A DNA stretch of 64,000 bases from Sporocytophaga sp. (GTDB lineage Bacteria; Bacteroidota; Bacteroidia; Cytophagales; Cytophagaceae). The first letter of the stretch is position 1; the number at the start of each line of letters is the position of its first letter. Positions 33,841 to 43,977 of the stretch are shown in pieces. Made by a program: the position numbers and the translations under genes. The stretch covers positions 186,001 through 250,000 of the forward strand of contig NZ_JAGHZZ010000002.1 in the NCBI RefSeq assembly GCF_017745095.1, in the 5' to 3' direction. The notes under the pieces are model-generated. The model made no database searches. It was given only the letters and a program-made list of their open reading frames with translations, and had not been told where the DNA came from.

Positions 33841-35781
33841 ATGAGAAATAAACAGATTGTTTTCCTCTTTTCATTTATTATCTTTTCTACCATTTTTCTA
33901 ACCTTTCTCCTCATTTCCGATTCAGATGCTCACTTCTCAGCTTCAGGCACAGCTTCTGAAAAAATAAAAGTCAGCTTTATTTCAAATATTGATCATTTAA
34001 TAGACTCCATAAACAGTCTAAAGAAAGCCTCCGCTTATGGCACAGAGACAGAGATATCAGAAGCATTTTATGCATTAAGATCTGCTTATAAAAAAACTGA
34101 ATTCCTCATTGAATATATCGATCCTGAATTCACAGCAAAAAATATTAATGGTGCCAATCTTCCAAAGCTTGACAATAATCCATTGAATCTAGTCCCTATA
34201 GCTCCTAAAGGAATGCAAGTAATAGAAGAATATATATGTTCCGGAGAAGCCCTTTTAGAAAGAGACCAAATTAAATACCATTGCAATTCATTACTCTCTG
34301 ATATCAATTATTTCAAGAACTACAGTAAAGATATCTACTTTACTGACAGAATGATTTTTGAAGCAATAAGAAATGAAACTTTAAGAATCATGACGCTCGG
34401 GATTACTGGTTTTGATTCACCGGTTTGCAAAAATTCTATTAAGGAAGCTGTTGGATCATTGATATCCATCCAAGAGGCAATTGATGCGTATAAAGCAGCT
34501 CAAACCAACCAAGATAAAAATATTGAACAGCTTTATAATAAGCTCAGTGCAGCGGTTCAATACCTAAAAAAGAATAATGATTTCAATTCATTTAATAGGT
34601 TATTCTTTATAAAAGAATTCGGTAATCCTATATATAAACTATCCTTATTAGCACACAAATCTCTCCAAATAGAGACCAATACAGTATCAAGCCCCTTCAC
34701 ACCTCCAGTAAATTATAATGCTGAAAACATATTTTCATCCGATTTTCTTAACCCAAATTTCTACAGTAAGGCAAAGATTACAAATACTTCAAATGAAATA
34801 GTAGCGCTGGGAAAGTTATTATTTTTTGATCCGATTCTTTCATCCAATAATCAACGAGCTTGTGCTTCATGCCATCAACCTGAGAAGGGCTTTACGGATG
34901 GACTTGTCAAAAGTCAGGCATTAGACCATGAAGGTAGCGTAAGCAGAAATGCTCCTACTCTTCTTAATGTTGCTTTTCAAACTTCTTTCTTCCATGATTC
35001 AAGAGCTAATACGCTTGAGAACCAAATTGACCACGTAATATTCAATAGAAAGGAATTCAAAACGGACTATGAAACCATTATTACACGTTTAAAGAACAGC
35101 GAAGAATATACCAGTTTATTTAACAAAGCATTTCCCAAATATCCCGGAAGTGTCGTAGATGGATATACACTCAACAAGGCTTTGGGAGATTATCTTAGAA
35201 CATTAAATACTTTCAATTCTCCTTTTGACAAATATATAAGGGGCGAAACCTTATCCATTCCTTTAAGTGTAGTAAACGGATTTAATTTATTTATGGGTAA
35301 AGCTCAATGTGCCACCTGTCACTTTGCTCCAGTCTTCAATGGCACAGTTCCTCCAGGATTTATAGATACAGAATCTGAAGTAATAGGTGTTCCGATATCT
35401 TCTGACACATCAGTAAAATTAATTGATCCTGATTTAGGTAAATATTTGATCAGAAGTTCGGAAATTAACAAAAACGCTTTTAAGACTCCAACATTAAGAA
35501 ACATAGCACTCACAGCTCCATATATGCATAACGGGGTTTACAAAACGCTTAAAGAAGTGGTTGAATTTTATAACCGTGGTGGAGGCGCAGGGTCTGGTAT
35601 AAAGGTCGACAATCAAACACTTCCTTCTGATCCTCTTGGGTTGACAGAGAAAGAAATAAACGACCTTGTAAAATTTATGGAATCTTTAACCGATACAACT
35701 TTCAATAAGTCAAGACCAGAACATTTACCTATCATTCAAGATAATAAGCTTAATAATAGAGTGATTGGTGGAATGTATTAA
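33841..35781 (+). CDS. Imelysin-like domain fused to di-haem cytochrome c peroxidase (MauG/CcpA family)
   Basis: A 646-residue exported protein with an N-terminal signal or anchor helix (about 5-26). The first part (about 40-280) is helical and imelysin-like: AYKKTEFLIEYIDPEF, then PKGMQVIEEYI, where acidic residues may bind iron or another metal. The C-terminal part (about 310-620) is a di-haem peroxidase with two c-type haem sites, ACASCHQ and CATCHFAP, plus FHDSRANTLENQI, APTLLNVAF, TPTLRNIALTAPYMHNGVYKTL. It would reduce peroxide or oxidise a partner in the periplasm or at the surface. It follows PhoX-like copy 2 by 74 nt beyond a terminator; no own promoter was seen in the 20-nt remainder, so limited read-through is possible. 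The fusion is common in Bacteroidota. Confidence 0.85.
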   Translation: MRNKQIVFLFSFIIFSTIFLTFLLISDSDAHFSASGTASEKIKVSFISNIDHLIDSINSLKKASAYGTETEISEAFYALRSAYKKTEFLIEYIDPEFTAKNINGANLPKLDNNPLNLVPIAPKGMQVIEEYICSGEALLERDQIKYHCNSLLSDINYFKNYSKDIYFTDRMIFEAIRNETLRIMTLGITGFDSPVCKNSIKEAVGSLISIQEAIDAYKAAQTNQDKNIEQLYNKLSAAVQYLKKNNDFNSFNRLFFIKEFGNPIYKLSLLAHKSLQIETNTVSSPFTPPVNYNAENIFSSDFLNPNFYSKAKITNTSNEIVALGKLLFFDPILSSNNQRACASCHQPEKGFTDGLVKSQALDHEGSVSRNAPTLLNVAFQTSFFHDSRANTLENQIDHVIFNRKEFKTDYETIITRLKNSEEYTSLFNKAFPKYPGSVVDGYTLNKALGDYLRTLNTFNSPFDKYIRGETLSIPLSVVNGFNLFMGKAQCATCHFAPVFNGTVPPGFIDTESEVIGVPISSDTSVKLIDPDLGKYLIRSSEINKNAFKTPTLRNIALTAPYMHNGVYKTLKEVVEFYNRGGGAGSGIKVDNQTLPSDPLGLTEKEINDLVKFMESLTDTTFNKSRPEHLPIIQDNKLNNRVIGGMY

Positions 35782-35890
35782 GGTCTAAAGGTGAAAGTTT
35801 AAAGCAAAAAAAGAATAAGCTCCTTTCATTTAGCACATGCTATTAATATTTCCAATTGCAGTCAATTTTAATTCTTATCAAAGAAATAAA

Positions 35891-35924
35891 GTAATCATAT
35901 TAAGCAAAAGCTTAATATGATTAC
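35891..35924. terminator. Bidirectional hairpin between convergent genes
   Basis: A perfect 15-bp stem, gtaatcatattaagc (35891-35905) with gcttaatatgattac (35910-35924), closes an AAAA loop. It lies between the stops of the peroxidase gene (+) and the metalloprotease gene (-). It is AT-rich and lacks a long T tract, so its strength is uncertain. Confidence 0.6.
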
Positions 35925-35964
35925 ATATTTCTATTAGGAAGGACTGAATTTTATAGCTGTTGAA

Positions 35965-38013
35965 TCAATTGAATACTTGAAAGAATAAAGCTGCCCATTC
36001 ATTAGGATGATAATCTACTATCCGCAAATAGGCATCTGAAAAAAAGAACCCTGTAATAGCCCCGACTAATCCTGCAGCAGCGAGTAATGCTGCTCCTGCA
36101 ATCCAACCTATACCTGGAATAAATAATGCGATTATAGCCAACCCAACGATTATTCCAATGGCACCTCCTGTTACTATGTCTTCGATTCCTACGTCATCTC
36201 CCATAGCAGTTATGTCATGTTCCCCAACTCCGCAATAGTGAGTACAACAAAAAGGTGATATTGTTCCTGGAGCACACCTTAAAGGGTTCCAGTCAGCATT
36301 CCAATCATGCGGAGTAGGGCAAGTTGGAGATGGGATCGGAGGCTCACTTGTTCCCATAGGGTGGCATAAGCCCAAGGTATGTCCAGTCTCGTGGATAAAC
36401 ACAATGGAACTAAAACTTCCAATCATAGTAGAACGAGATACAATAAGGCTCTTGCCAGGTCGATCGGCCCTGCCATTATGACTACCGCCCATACTAGGTA
36501 CAAACAGGGCATACCGGTAATGCTTTTGTCTTTCTTTCCAATGGTGTTGAGGATAGTATGTAAACTTCATCTCATTAAAGGTGACTTCATCCTTGTGAGG
36601 AAGTGATTCTCCTCCATGAAGATACCCATCATCAACGCGAGGTAATATGGAGTGATAGTAAAACTGGGAAGCATATTGCTGTTTGGCATCTTCAGGCAGA
36701 TTGTCATCATTTCCTACGGCATCTACTTCTATAAACAAATTCCTCTTAAAAGGATCTGCTAGTCCGTCATATCCATTTACTTTCATCTCAGTTGAAGGCC
36801 TTAAACTATCAGTCTGAATAGAAATCGCGAATTCCATTCTGTCGGAAAGTCCATCTTCATCAAAATCACCGGAAAAGTGTATAGGATCCGGATCCATAAA
36901 ATTGACAAAAATTCCTTTAAAGCTTAATCTATAGTGTCTGCCATCTTCATTTATATCTATCACTTTGGAATCATTGCGTGTCCAGGAGATAGTAAAAGAC
37001 TTAAAAGTATCATCAAAAGGTTTTTCCATAATCATGATATCAGCCTCACGAAGTTTAATACGGGAAGAATAAACCGGTACAGCATTGAGATCTGCTGATA
37101 CCCTGGTGTCTATTATTAAAAAAGGCTCCACTTTGGTGTCATCATCCATTTCCCAATAATTATCAAGAGTAGGACTCAATGGAAAACGTACATCTTCAGA
37201 AACAAGATACGTTTCATCACTGCCAATTTCAATTGTACCGTCTTCGTCTAGGCATTCAACTTTCGTAAGAATAAGCATATCCCTTTTGTTACGATTATCC
37301 AACCATCCATCTCCATCTGAATCCGGATTATTGGGATTCAGACCATTTTGCACTTCATAGTTATCCGGAAGACCATCTCCATCTTGATCGGGTTGGTTAG
37401 GATCAAAAGAGGTATCCACCTCATCCGGAATGCCATCACAATCTGAATCCAGCTTTCCATCTGATGCAAGAGTCTTGGATACATTAGCAGTCTTCTTAAA
37501 AAAAATAATAACGCTATCTGCATGACAAGGAGGAAATGGAGGAGGATCTGGAAGGTTCCATCCTTCGTCTCCAATGGTAGAATACCATTCACGATGATCA
37601 CCGTCCAGCCATTTATTGATAGATGAATTCACAAATACAGGTGTAGAAGTCGGATCATTCAACCATATTTTAATCCCAGCAAATAACCATCCACCACCAA
37701 AATAGCTATCACCCGTCTTGACAATACCTATTTGACCGATAGCTTTAATAAGCTCTATGGTAAAATCAGGCTCGTTGACAGAAAGAACGAATTTATCTGA
37801 ATTGTTTCGTTCAAAGTCATCATGATTAGGATTATCAAGGTTGAAATCTTTTCCTCCGATGAAAAAATGTACGGGGTCATCCGTGCCAGCAAAGCGCTCG
37901 TCTCCTGTCTTTATCTCCACTATTATGCTGGTTACTACTTGCGCGTAAGAACTAGTCGCGAAAAGGAGCAAGAAACAGAGCTTGCTTACCTGACTAAAAA
38001 CAAACGGTTTCAT
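35965..38013 (-). CDS. Secreted metzincin-like metalloprotease with PLAT-like and TSP3 regions
   Basis: A 682-residue protein with a signal peptide (ending about residue 24, SYAQ). Residues about 27-160 resemble a PLAT/LH2 beta-sandwich: VEIKTGDERFAGTDDPVHFFIGG, then FERNNSDKFVL. A calcium-binding thrombospondin type 3 region follows (about 185-245, repeated D-x-D-x-D-G units). The protease region has the extended zinc motif HETGHTLGLCH (541-551) and a later ITAMGDD that fits the Met-turn. Cys-rich residues 565-595 may form disulfides. The C-terminus (about 613-658) is a glycine-rich hydrophobic hairpin, which is unusual for a soluble protease. There is no T9SS domain. It may cleave proteins at the cell surface or be membrane-active. 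Not part of the TTAA-array group. Confidence 0.75.
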   Translation of the reverse strand: MKPFVFSQVSKLCFLLLFATSSYAQVVTSIIVEIKTGDERFAGTDDPVHFFIGGKDFNLDNPNHDDFERNNSDKFVLSVNEPDFTIELIKAIGQIGIVKTGDSYFGGGWLFAGIKIWLNDPTSTPVFVNSSINKWLDGDHREWYSTIGDEGWNLPDPPPFPPCHADSVIIFFKKTANVSKTLASDGKLDSDCDGIPDEVDTSFDPNQPDQDGDGLPDNYEVQNGLNPNNPDSDGDGWLDNRNKRDMLILTKVECLDEDGTIEIGSDETYLVSEDVRFPLSPTLDNYWEMDDDTKVEPFLIIDTRVSADLNAVPVYSSRIKLREADIMIMEKPFDDTFKSFTISWTRNDSKVIDINEDGRHYRLSFKGIFVNFMDPDPIHFSGDFDEDGLSDRMEFAISIQTDSLRPSTEMKVNGYDGLADPFKRNLFIEVDAVGNDDNLPEDAKQQYASQFYYHSILPRVDDGYLHGGESLPHKDEVTFNEMKFTYYPQHHWKERQKHYRYALFVPSMGGSHNGRADRPGKSLIVSRSTMIGSFSSIVFIHETGHTLGLCHPMGTSEPPIPSPTCPTPHDWNADWNPLRCAPGTISPFCCTHYCGVGEHDITAMGDDVGIEDIVTGGAIGIIVGLAIIALFIPGIGWIAGAALLAAAGLVGAITGFFFSDAYLRIVDYHPNEWAALFFQVFN

Positions 38014-38036
38014 AGGCGATATAATAAAAGGATTAC

Positions 38037-38058
38037 ATTACATAATATTTACATAATA
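38037..38058 (-). repeat. 11-bp tandem repeat upstream of the metalloprotease
   Basis: attacataata (38037-38047) and tttacataata (38048-38058) are two adjacent units with 10 of 11 bases identical, 24 bp upstream of the protease ATG. The period is the same as that of the TTAA arrays but the word differs. It could bind a different response regulator, or be chance in AT-rich DNA. Confidence 0.35.
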
Positions 38059-38204
38059 TAATTTTTTATGAATGGAATAAAAAACAATCACCTATAAAAC
38101 TTCAATGTTACAACCTACAAATCAATCAAATACTTAACAACAAGAGCTAAATCAACATTCCTTTTTCAATTAGCCGAACTCATCAAGGAATTTTCGACCA
38201 TAAA

Positions 38205-38231
38205 AAAGCCCCGGCTTTTTGCCAGGGCTTT
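38205..38231 (-). terminator. Intrinsic terminator after the nuclease/phytase gene
   Basis: aaagccccggc (38205-38215) pairs with gccagggcttt (38221-38231), with one mismatch around a 5-nt loop. On the minus strand a run of T follows. It lies 34 nt after the stop codon of the giant secreted protein. Confidence 0.85.
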
Positions 38232-38264
38232 CAATTGAAATAAACACTTAGGTAAAAATAAACA

Positions 38265-41200
38265 CTATTTAGTAACTAACAATTTCAGATATATCTTTTG
38301 CTTCCCTCCTGAAATCTGAACAAAATAGATTCCATTTTCAAGAGATCTAACATTGATATCCTGACTTATTGAAGATTCTTCTATTGTTCCTTCAAGGACT
38401 TTATTTCCAAGAACATCATAAATCTCATATCCAAGGGCTTCATCTGTTGCTTTTGATAGTATCAGTTTGGTCTCAGAAGATACGGGGTTCGGTACTGCTG
38501 TTACATCCAAAATTCCATCGATATCAGCAAGAGCTTCTAGTCCTTCTCTAGTAGCGGCAGCCTTTACAGTTAACGTTCCTGCAGTAGAGATCAATTCTGC
38601 ATCTTCACAATTACCAGTCACAATGCAACGGAATTTATATCTGTTCAGATTGCTCTTAGCATTGCGGATCACAAGTTTAGAAGTAGTTACATTCTTAAAT
38701 GTCGGACTAGCAACCACATCAATGAATGATCCTGTTGGACTTGACATTTGCCATTTGTACCCAAGACCTGCTCCTGTTGCGGCCACAGTGAAACTTGCAT
38801 CATCTCCAAGTATCACAGTTGAACTTGCTGGCTGAGCAGTAATAGCTGGCTTTCTTAACACTTTCAGTATTTGTGCATCCGACAGCACCAGGCCGCCGCA
38901 TGTGCTATTCACTCTGCATCTATAGCGGAAGTTATTTAGAGAATAGTCTGCATGGTTAATAGTAAGTTCAGATGTCTTACTTCCCGAATAATTGCTATTA
39001 TCCTTAATATTCAGGAATGATCCAGTACCTGGTCTCTCCTGCCACAGATAAGTAAGATTTTCTCCGATTCCGTTAACACTGAATGTTACAGATTCACCTT
39101 CACATACATTTACGTTTATTGGAGATGGTCCAAGCTGTACACCTGGCTTAACGATAACCTCAAGCACATTGGATATAGATGAACAACCGCCATCACTAGT
39201 GATGTCAAGTTGATATGCTCCTGATTGTTTAGCCACAATGACGTTTGAATGCGCATTTGCTAATATAGCATTATCTTTGGTCCAATTGTAAGTAGCGTTT
39301 GCCAGTAAAGCAGAAGAAATTAAAACAGAATCACCTTCACAGAAAGTAAGAGATCCGCCAGCTGTAATAGCAGCTAAAGGTAAAGCATTCACATTGACAG
39401 CAACTGTATTCGAATTTGCCAGGCATAATCCTGAATTTACTGACACAGAATAAGCACCTGGAGTATGAGCAACTAACTCAGCTGAATTTGCACCAGTGAT
39501 AATAGTACCATTTAATTTCCACTGAATGTTTGTCAGTGATGGATTATTTACAACTAATACTGTTGAATCTCCCTGACAAATATTTGAAGGAGTTGATGCC
39601 AAAATAGAAACTGTTCCGCAAAGATTTAATTTCACACCTGATGGTAATGTGTACACATACAAGTAAGTATTCACTCCGTTAGGTTGAACATTTCCATCAG
39701 CATTGGGAGAAACAATACCAAAATCGTTATCATTGATCACAGCAATAGTAGAGTCATTAATAATAGTCAATCCTTCTTGCTTCTCTATCCTAGCATCATA
39801 TCCATTGGCAATCAAATCCACCAGCAATGTCTTGCTAACACAAGTCACACCATTGGCCTGCGCAGTAGTAGCATCCAAGAACTGCTCAAATGATTTATTA
39901 CCTGCAGAAGGATATAAAGCTTGAGTAATCGGTGTTGCACCAGCAAGGTTGATCTTGTATATTTTCGCATAAGAGTCAGAACCGTTTATACCGTGCTCAA
40001 GGATCAGGAATTCATTGTTGTTTATAGCGACAGCATCACCTATGTAACGTTTATCATGTTTAACAGTACTTCCATTTCCTGAAGCAGGAATTGCATCGTG
40101 CTCATATCCGAACATTTTGGTTTCACCTGTTACAGGATTAATTTCAACAAATCTGTGAAGTCTTGTATTTTTCTTAAGGTTAGCATCTGTAGCGGGGAAA
40201 AGAATAGTATTCTGAATAAATGAATACACTTTTCCGTTTGGAGCAAAGGCAACTCCTTCTAGTCCTTTGTTTGGATTTCTATACTTAAAGATTGTATCTA
40301 TCGCAATATCCTGAGGTTGTGCCCCAGGCACATTGGCAAAAGGAGCATATCTCTTTCTAACTTTTCCCGTAGCTTGATCTACGTTCCAGATACTTGTTCC
40401 ATACTCTTCGCTAATCCAGAAGTCATTGTCATTTCCTTCAGTAATACCTTCTGAATCTATTCCCCATACATCAGGAGTTCCTCTGTGACCCGCAGTATCG
40501 ATTAATGCTATTTCCCCTGTCCCACCTAATCCAAGAGGATTGATCATACCCGTTACAGCTGCTCCTGATGGCGTTTTTAAAGGAAGCCTTGAAAGTATTC
40601 TTAATGAATCTTTTTCGGCTTTCAACCTTAGAATTTCAGGAGTAAATGAAGGCAGTGCAAATAATTTAGCATCAGCTGCATGGGGGTCGCCCTGAACATG
40701 GATATTAGTATTGGCATCAAGGTTTGGACCACGGTCAGTTATTGTAAAAAACTCGTTATCTGTTCCTTTGATATAACTTAATCCTGAAGCCCCCCCCAGA
40801 TAAATTGTCTGGCCATTATAGGCACCTAATACAGGATTTCCTTTAAGCGTGTATTTTTTTAGTGTATAAGGACCAAATGAAAAAGAGTAGTTTCCTGCTG
40901 ATGGGAACACTGCAGTATCTGATCCATAAGCTTCGATACTGTATTTAACGATTCCTGATCCTGACAATACAGGTATCTGGAATGTAAACAGATCACCCGA
41001 CACAGTAGGATTAACAGCATTTAATGCTCCATCATTAACACTATATAAAAGTTTAGCTGCAACAGAAGGTAAACCTTCGATATGAGCTTCAATTATAAAA
41101 GGACCATTTCCTTTCGTATCTGTCAAAGGAGTATGAGTGATAGCAGTAGGAACAGGAGGAACAAAATTAAGTCCTATCAAAACAGGATCATGGTCTGAAG

Positions 41201-43943
41201 ATCTATAAGCATCTCCTGCATAAACATAGGCAGGATTAAACTCAGTATTATAATCTTTAAGTCTTGGTTCATCAGCATTGATGTGCCATTTTTCTGCTCC
41301 AGTGACAGATCCAGCCAAGCTGGGAGTAGCCAATGCATGATCTAAAGAACCTGACATACCGTCAAACACATAAGAATAATTACCTGAGATAAGATTAACA
41401 AGGCCTCCAGCTCTCAAAATATCAATAGGATCCTCCTGCTCATAACCATTGTAATCACCTATAGTTATTACATCTTGATCTCCCGATATCTGTTGAATAT
41501 GATTGATGAAGTTCAATAAGCCAATAGCTTGAAGTTTTCTTCTGTTATTATAACAGCTTTGACCATCCTCCCGATCAGTGTCCAGCCCCGCAGAGCCATC
41601 ACATCCTTTTGATTTAAAATGGTTGACAATTACAGAGAATTTCTCTCCGTTACCATTAACTACAAAAGTCTGAGCAAATGGAAACCGTGAAAAACCATTC
41701 ACATTAAATGCTTCAGTAGTATCTGCATGAGCCGATCCTGAAGGACTTACTTTAGAAACTTTGTAAATGATAGCCGTTTTGATTGCATCGGTTCCCACTC
41801 TACCATATACACCGCCTGTAGGATAATTTACATAAGCATAAGTACCGGCACCATAAATAGTATTTAGTCCGTTTGTCAGATCCGCGATTGCAGAATTAGG
41901 GCCATCCCCGTCATTTTCCATTTCCATTAATCCGAAGACATCTGCATTGAGCTGTCTCATAGCCTCTATGATCTTCGTTCTTTGGCGAACAAACTCTTGT
42001 TGAGTATTTGCTCCCCTTGCAGTTGGAAAGCCACCACCAAGGCCATCTCCGTTGAAATAGTTCAGCACGTTAAAGCTGGCAACTTTTACATTTCCTAGGC
42101 CCACTGAAGGCACAGCTGGACGCGATTCATAAACAAATGCAGGAGCTTCTGTCGGCTGAATCCTATAGACTCCAAAGTTATAATCAAGGATTCCTGTAAG
42201 GTTATTGATTGTAGAACCTGTTCTCAAAGTATTATTTATAGGATCAACAAAAGGAACAACTACAGGATTCTGAATATTGCTTGCATCATCCAATAAAATT
42301 CTGTTTAAAGTATCCAGCCTTAACTGCGCATTGATTGCAGCAACATTGCTGCCTCCGGAACTGTTATTTCCATTTGCTGAAGCATCGTTAGGGTCAATAA
42401 AATTAGTAGGAGTAATTTGACGACCACTTGCAGAGAGCACTAATTCTCCATATCTGCCAAGGTTATAGTTCTCTGTTATAGTTAAAGTCTGAGAGAACTT
42501 TACCAGCATGCCTTCGTATTTTTCATGATCTCCTAGATAAGATACCGGTAAATTAACAATAGTAGGAGTAACAACATTACCAGAGCTTAATATAGAAACA
42601 ACAGTTAGATTTTTAATTTCTGTAGAAGAATTAAATTCATCTACTTCACCATTAATCTGGACTAAATCTCCAACAGACACGTCCACACCAAAACCATTGT
42701 CATAAACAAAAATTCCATCAGAAGTTTCAGGGTTTCCATCTCCCGGTACACTTTGAATATAAAATCCTTTTAGTTGGGATGCTCCTTGAAAATCTGCTGT
42801 GACAATACCTTGAGTAGTAACAATACTTCCATCGTAAGGGCTGGAAACACCACTCCCCTGAATAGTATAGACTGGAATAATTGATGTGCTTGAACCGCTA
42901 ACAGCCACCGAGCCATTGAATACTCCACTTGCACTGGTTACATTTCCAGCATGAATTCCAGCAACTGAAGGATTATATCTGACATATACTGATACTCCAC
43001 TATTTGCTGCTGAAGCACTTATTGACAAAGCAGAGGTATAAGGTCCTGAAGCACTTAGAGAAACTTCAAACTGAGAAGGTGCTGTAACTTGTACACTCTC
43101 TGAAAGGCTTGATCCTTGAATTGTATAACTTTGAGCTGAAGAAGGATTTCCAGCAGAAGCGATAAAACTCAAAGTAGAAGGAGAAACATTAAGCCCAGAA
43201 ACAATTGATAGGCTTATGGAAGAAACTCCACTTGTCATAGTTGTAGTTTTGCTCCATACCCTTGGGCTTGCAAAAGAGTTCATTGCAGGATTAAAACTAC
43301 CACTTGCAGTGATAATTTCATCCGAAGCAGCATCACTCACAAGAAAACTGTTAGATTGGAGTTTTCCACCTGTATAACGATCGTTCACTGGCAATTGATA
43401 ACCGTCGGCACCGCCATTTACCAAGGCGGACCCGATTCCAGTGCCAAAAAATATAGCATCTACCGGAACCGATGAGCTTGTTAATGAAGTAATAGATGTG
43501 TTAAATACGGCAACACCATCGGCATTGCCCCCGCCATTTCCTAATACTCCAGAGCTATTAGCAGATCCCAATCTGTCTCCAGCTGTTGTACCTGTATTGA
43601 TTGTTCTGATTTTGGTTCCTGTTGGAAGCATTGAAGAACCTCCTACATAAACTACATCTCCGGCGTTAACTGTACCGGAATTAATATTAAAGCCATAAGT
43701 AATCGCACCTCCGGCAATCCATCCTGCAGTCGTACCATTGCCATTGTTACATACTACAACACTGTATGGGGATGCCGAAAAGTCAATATTTTTCGTTGCT
43801 ATCAATTCTACATATTCAAATGGAGAATCGGTCCCATTAGGATTCGGAAGTAATTCCGAGATCAAAAGGTCCTGTGCTTTTGCAGACTCATAAAAAAATA
43901 AACTCGCAATAAGCAGCCAGACAAGGTTAGGTTTTGTTTTCAT
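38265..43943 (-). CDS. Giant secreted nuclease plus phytase-like protein, T9SS
   Basis: A protein of about 1892 residues with a Sec signal peptide. Rough order: lamin-tail-like domain (20-215, LLISELLPNPNG), a choice-of-anchor/BACON-like beta domain (245-350), an OB-fold (360-460), and an ExeM/NucH-type endonuclease/exonuclease/phosphatase domain (about 615-930: VASFNVLNYF, GLMEMEND, NHFKSKG, IGDYN, SSDHDPVLIG). An Ig-like linker leads to an esterase-like phytase domain (PF13449-like, about 1050-1415: FFTITDRGPN, GIDSEGITEG, NKGLEGVAFAPNGK). Four or more Ig-like domains and a T9SS type A domain (about 1815-1892) follow. It would cut extracellular DNA and perhaps release phosphate from esters. 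The ATG at 43943 was chosen because the frame-opening ATG (43967) would almost touch the transcript start set by the -7 at 43985. Confidence 0.88.
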   Translation of the reverse strand: MKTKPNLVWLLIASLFFYESAKAQDLLISELLPNPNGTDSPFEYVELIATKNIDFSASPYSVVVCNNGNGTTAGWIAGGAITYGFNINSGTVNAGDVVYVGGSSMLPTGTKIRTINTGTTAGDRLGSANSSGVLGNGGGNADGVAVFNTSITSLTSSSVPVDAIFFGTGIGSALVNGGADGYQLPVNDRYTGGKLQSNSFLVSDAASDEIITASGSFNPAMNSFASPRVWSKTTTMTSGVSSISLSIVSGLNVSPSTLSFIASAGNPSSAQSYTIQGSSLSESVQVTAPSQFEVSLSASGPYTSALSISASAANSGVSVYVRYNPSVAGIHAGNVTSASGVFNGSVAVSGSSTSIIPVYTIQGSGVSSPYDGSIVTTQGIVTADFQGASQLKGFYIQSVPGDGNPETSDGIFVYDNGFGVDVSVGDLVQINGEVDEFNSSTEIKNLTVVSILSSGNVVTPTIVNLPVSYLGDHEKYEGMLVKFSQTLTITENYNLGRYGELVLSASGRQITPTNFIDPNDASANGNNSSGGSNVAAINAQLRLDTLNRILLDDASNIQNPVVVPFVDPINNTLRTGSTINNLTGILDYNFGVYRIQPTEAPAFVYESRPAVPSVGLGNVKVASFNVLNYFNGDGLGGGFPTARGANTQQEFVRQRTKIIEAMRQLNADVFGLMEMENDGDGPNSAIADLTNGLNTIYGAGTYAYVNYPTGGVYGRVGTDAIKTAIIYKVSKVSPSGSAHADTTEAFNVNGFSRFPFAQTFVVNGNGEKFSVIVNHFKSKGCDGSAGLDTDREDGQSCYNNRRKLQAIGLLNFINHIQQISGDQDVITIGDYNGYEQEDPIDILRAGGLVNLISGNYSYVFDGMSGSLDHALATPSLAGSVTGAEKWHINADEPRLKDYNTEFNPAYVYAGDAYRSSDHDPVLIGLNFVPPVPTAITHTPLTDTKGNGPFIIEAHIEGLPSVAAKLLYSVNDGALNAVNPTVSGDLFTFQIPVLSGSGIVKYSIEAYGSDTAVFPSAGNYSFSFGPYTLKKYTLKGNPVLGAYNGQTIYLGGASGLSYIKGTDNEFFTITDRGPNLDANTNIHVQGDPHAADAKLFALPSFTPEILRLKAEKDSLRILSRLPLKTPSGAAVTGMINPLGLGGTGEIALIDTAGHRGTPDVWGIDSEGITEGNDNDFWISEEYGTSIWNVDQATGKVRKRYAPFANVPGAQPQDIAIDTIFKYRNPNKGLEGVAFAPNGKVYSFIQNTILFPATDANLKKNTRLHRFVEINPVTGETKMFGYEHDAIPASGNGSTVKHDKRYIGDAVAINNNEFLILEHGINGSDSYAKIYKINLAGATPITQALYPSAGNKSFEQFLDATTAQANGVTCVSKTLLVDLIANGYDARIEKQEGLTIINDSTIAVINDNDFGIVSPNADGNVQPNGVNTYLYVYTLPSGVKLNLCGTVSILASTPSNICQGDSTVLVVNNPSLTNIQWKLNGTIITGANSAELVAHTPGAYSVSVNSGLCLANSNTVAVNVNALPLAAITAGGSLTFCEGDSVLISSALLANATYNWTKDNAILANAHSNVIVAKQSGAYQLDITSDGGCSSISNVLEVIVKPGVQLGPSPINVNVCEGESVTFSVNGIGENLTYLWQERPGTGSFLNIKDNSNYSGSKTSELTINHADYSLNNFRYRCRVNSTCGGLVLSDAQILKVLRKPAITAQPASSTVILGDDASFTVAATGAGLGYKWQMSSPTGSFIDVVASPTFKNVTTSKLVIRNAKSNLNRYKFRCIVTGNCEDAELISTAGTLTVKAAATREGLEALADIDGILDVTAVPNPVSSETKLILSKATDEALGYEIYDVLGNKVLEGTIEESSISQDINVRSLENGIYFVQISGGKQKIYLKLLVTK

Positions 43944-43977
43944 GGTTTCTTGTTGGTGAGAAAGCAAAAAAACAAGT

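Noticed and set aside
38467-38835. 122-codon + strand frame inside the giant secreted protein gene
   Set aside because: Opposite-strand shadow of a well-supported domain-rich gene; no start signal or family features.
43944-43967. 8-codon extension of the nuclease/phytase protein
   Set aside because: That ATG would lie almost on the transcript start implied by the -7 at 43985-43978.
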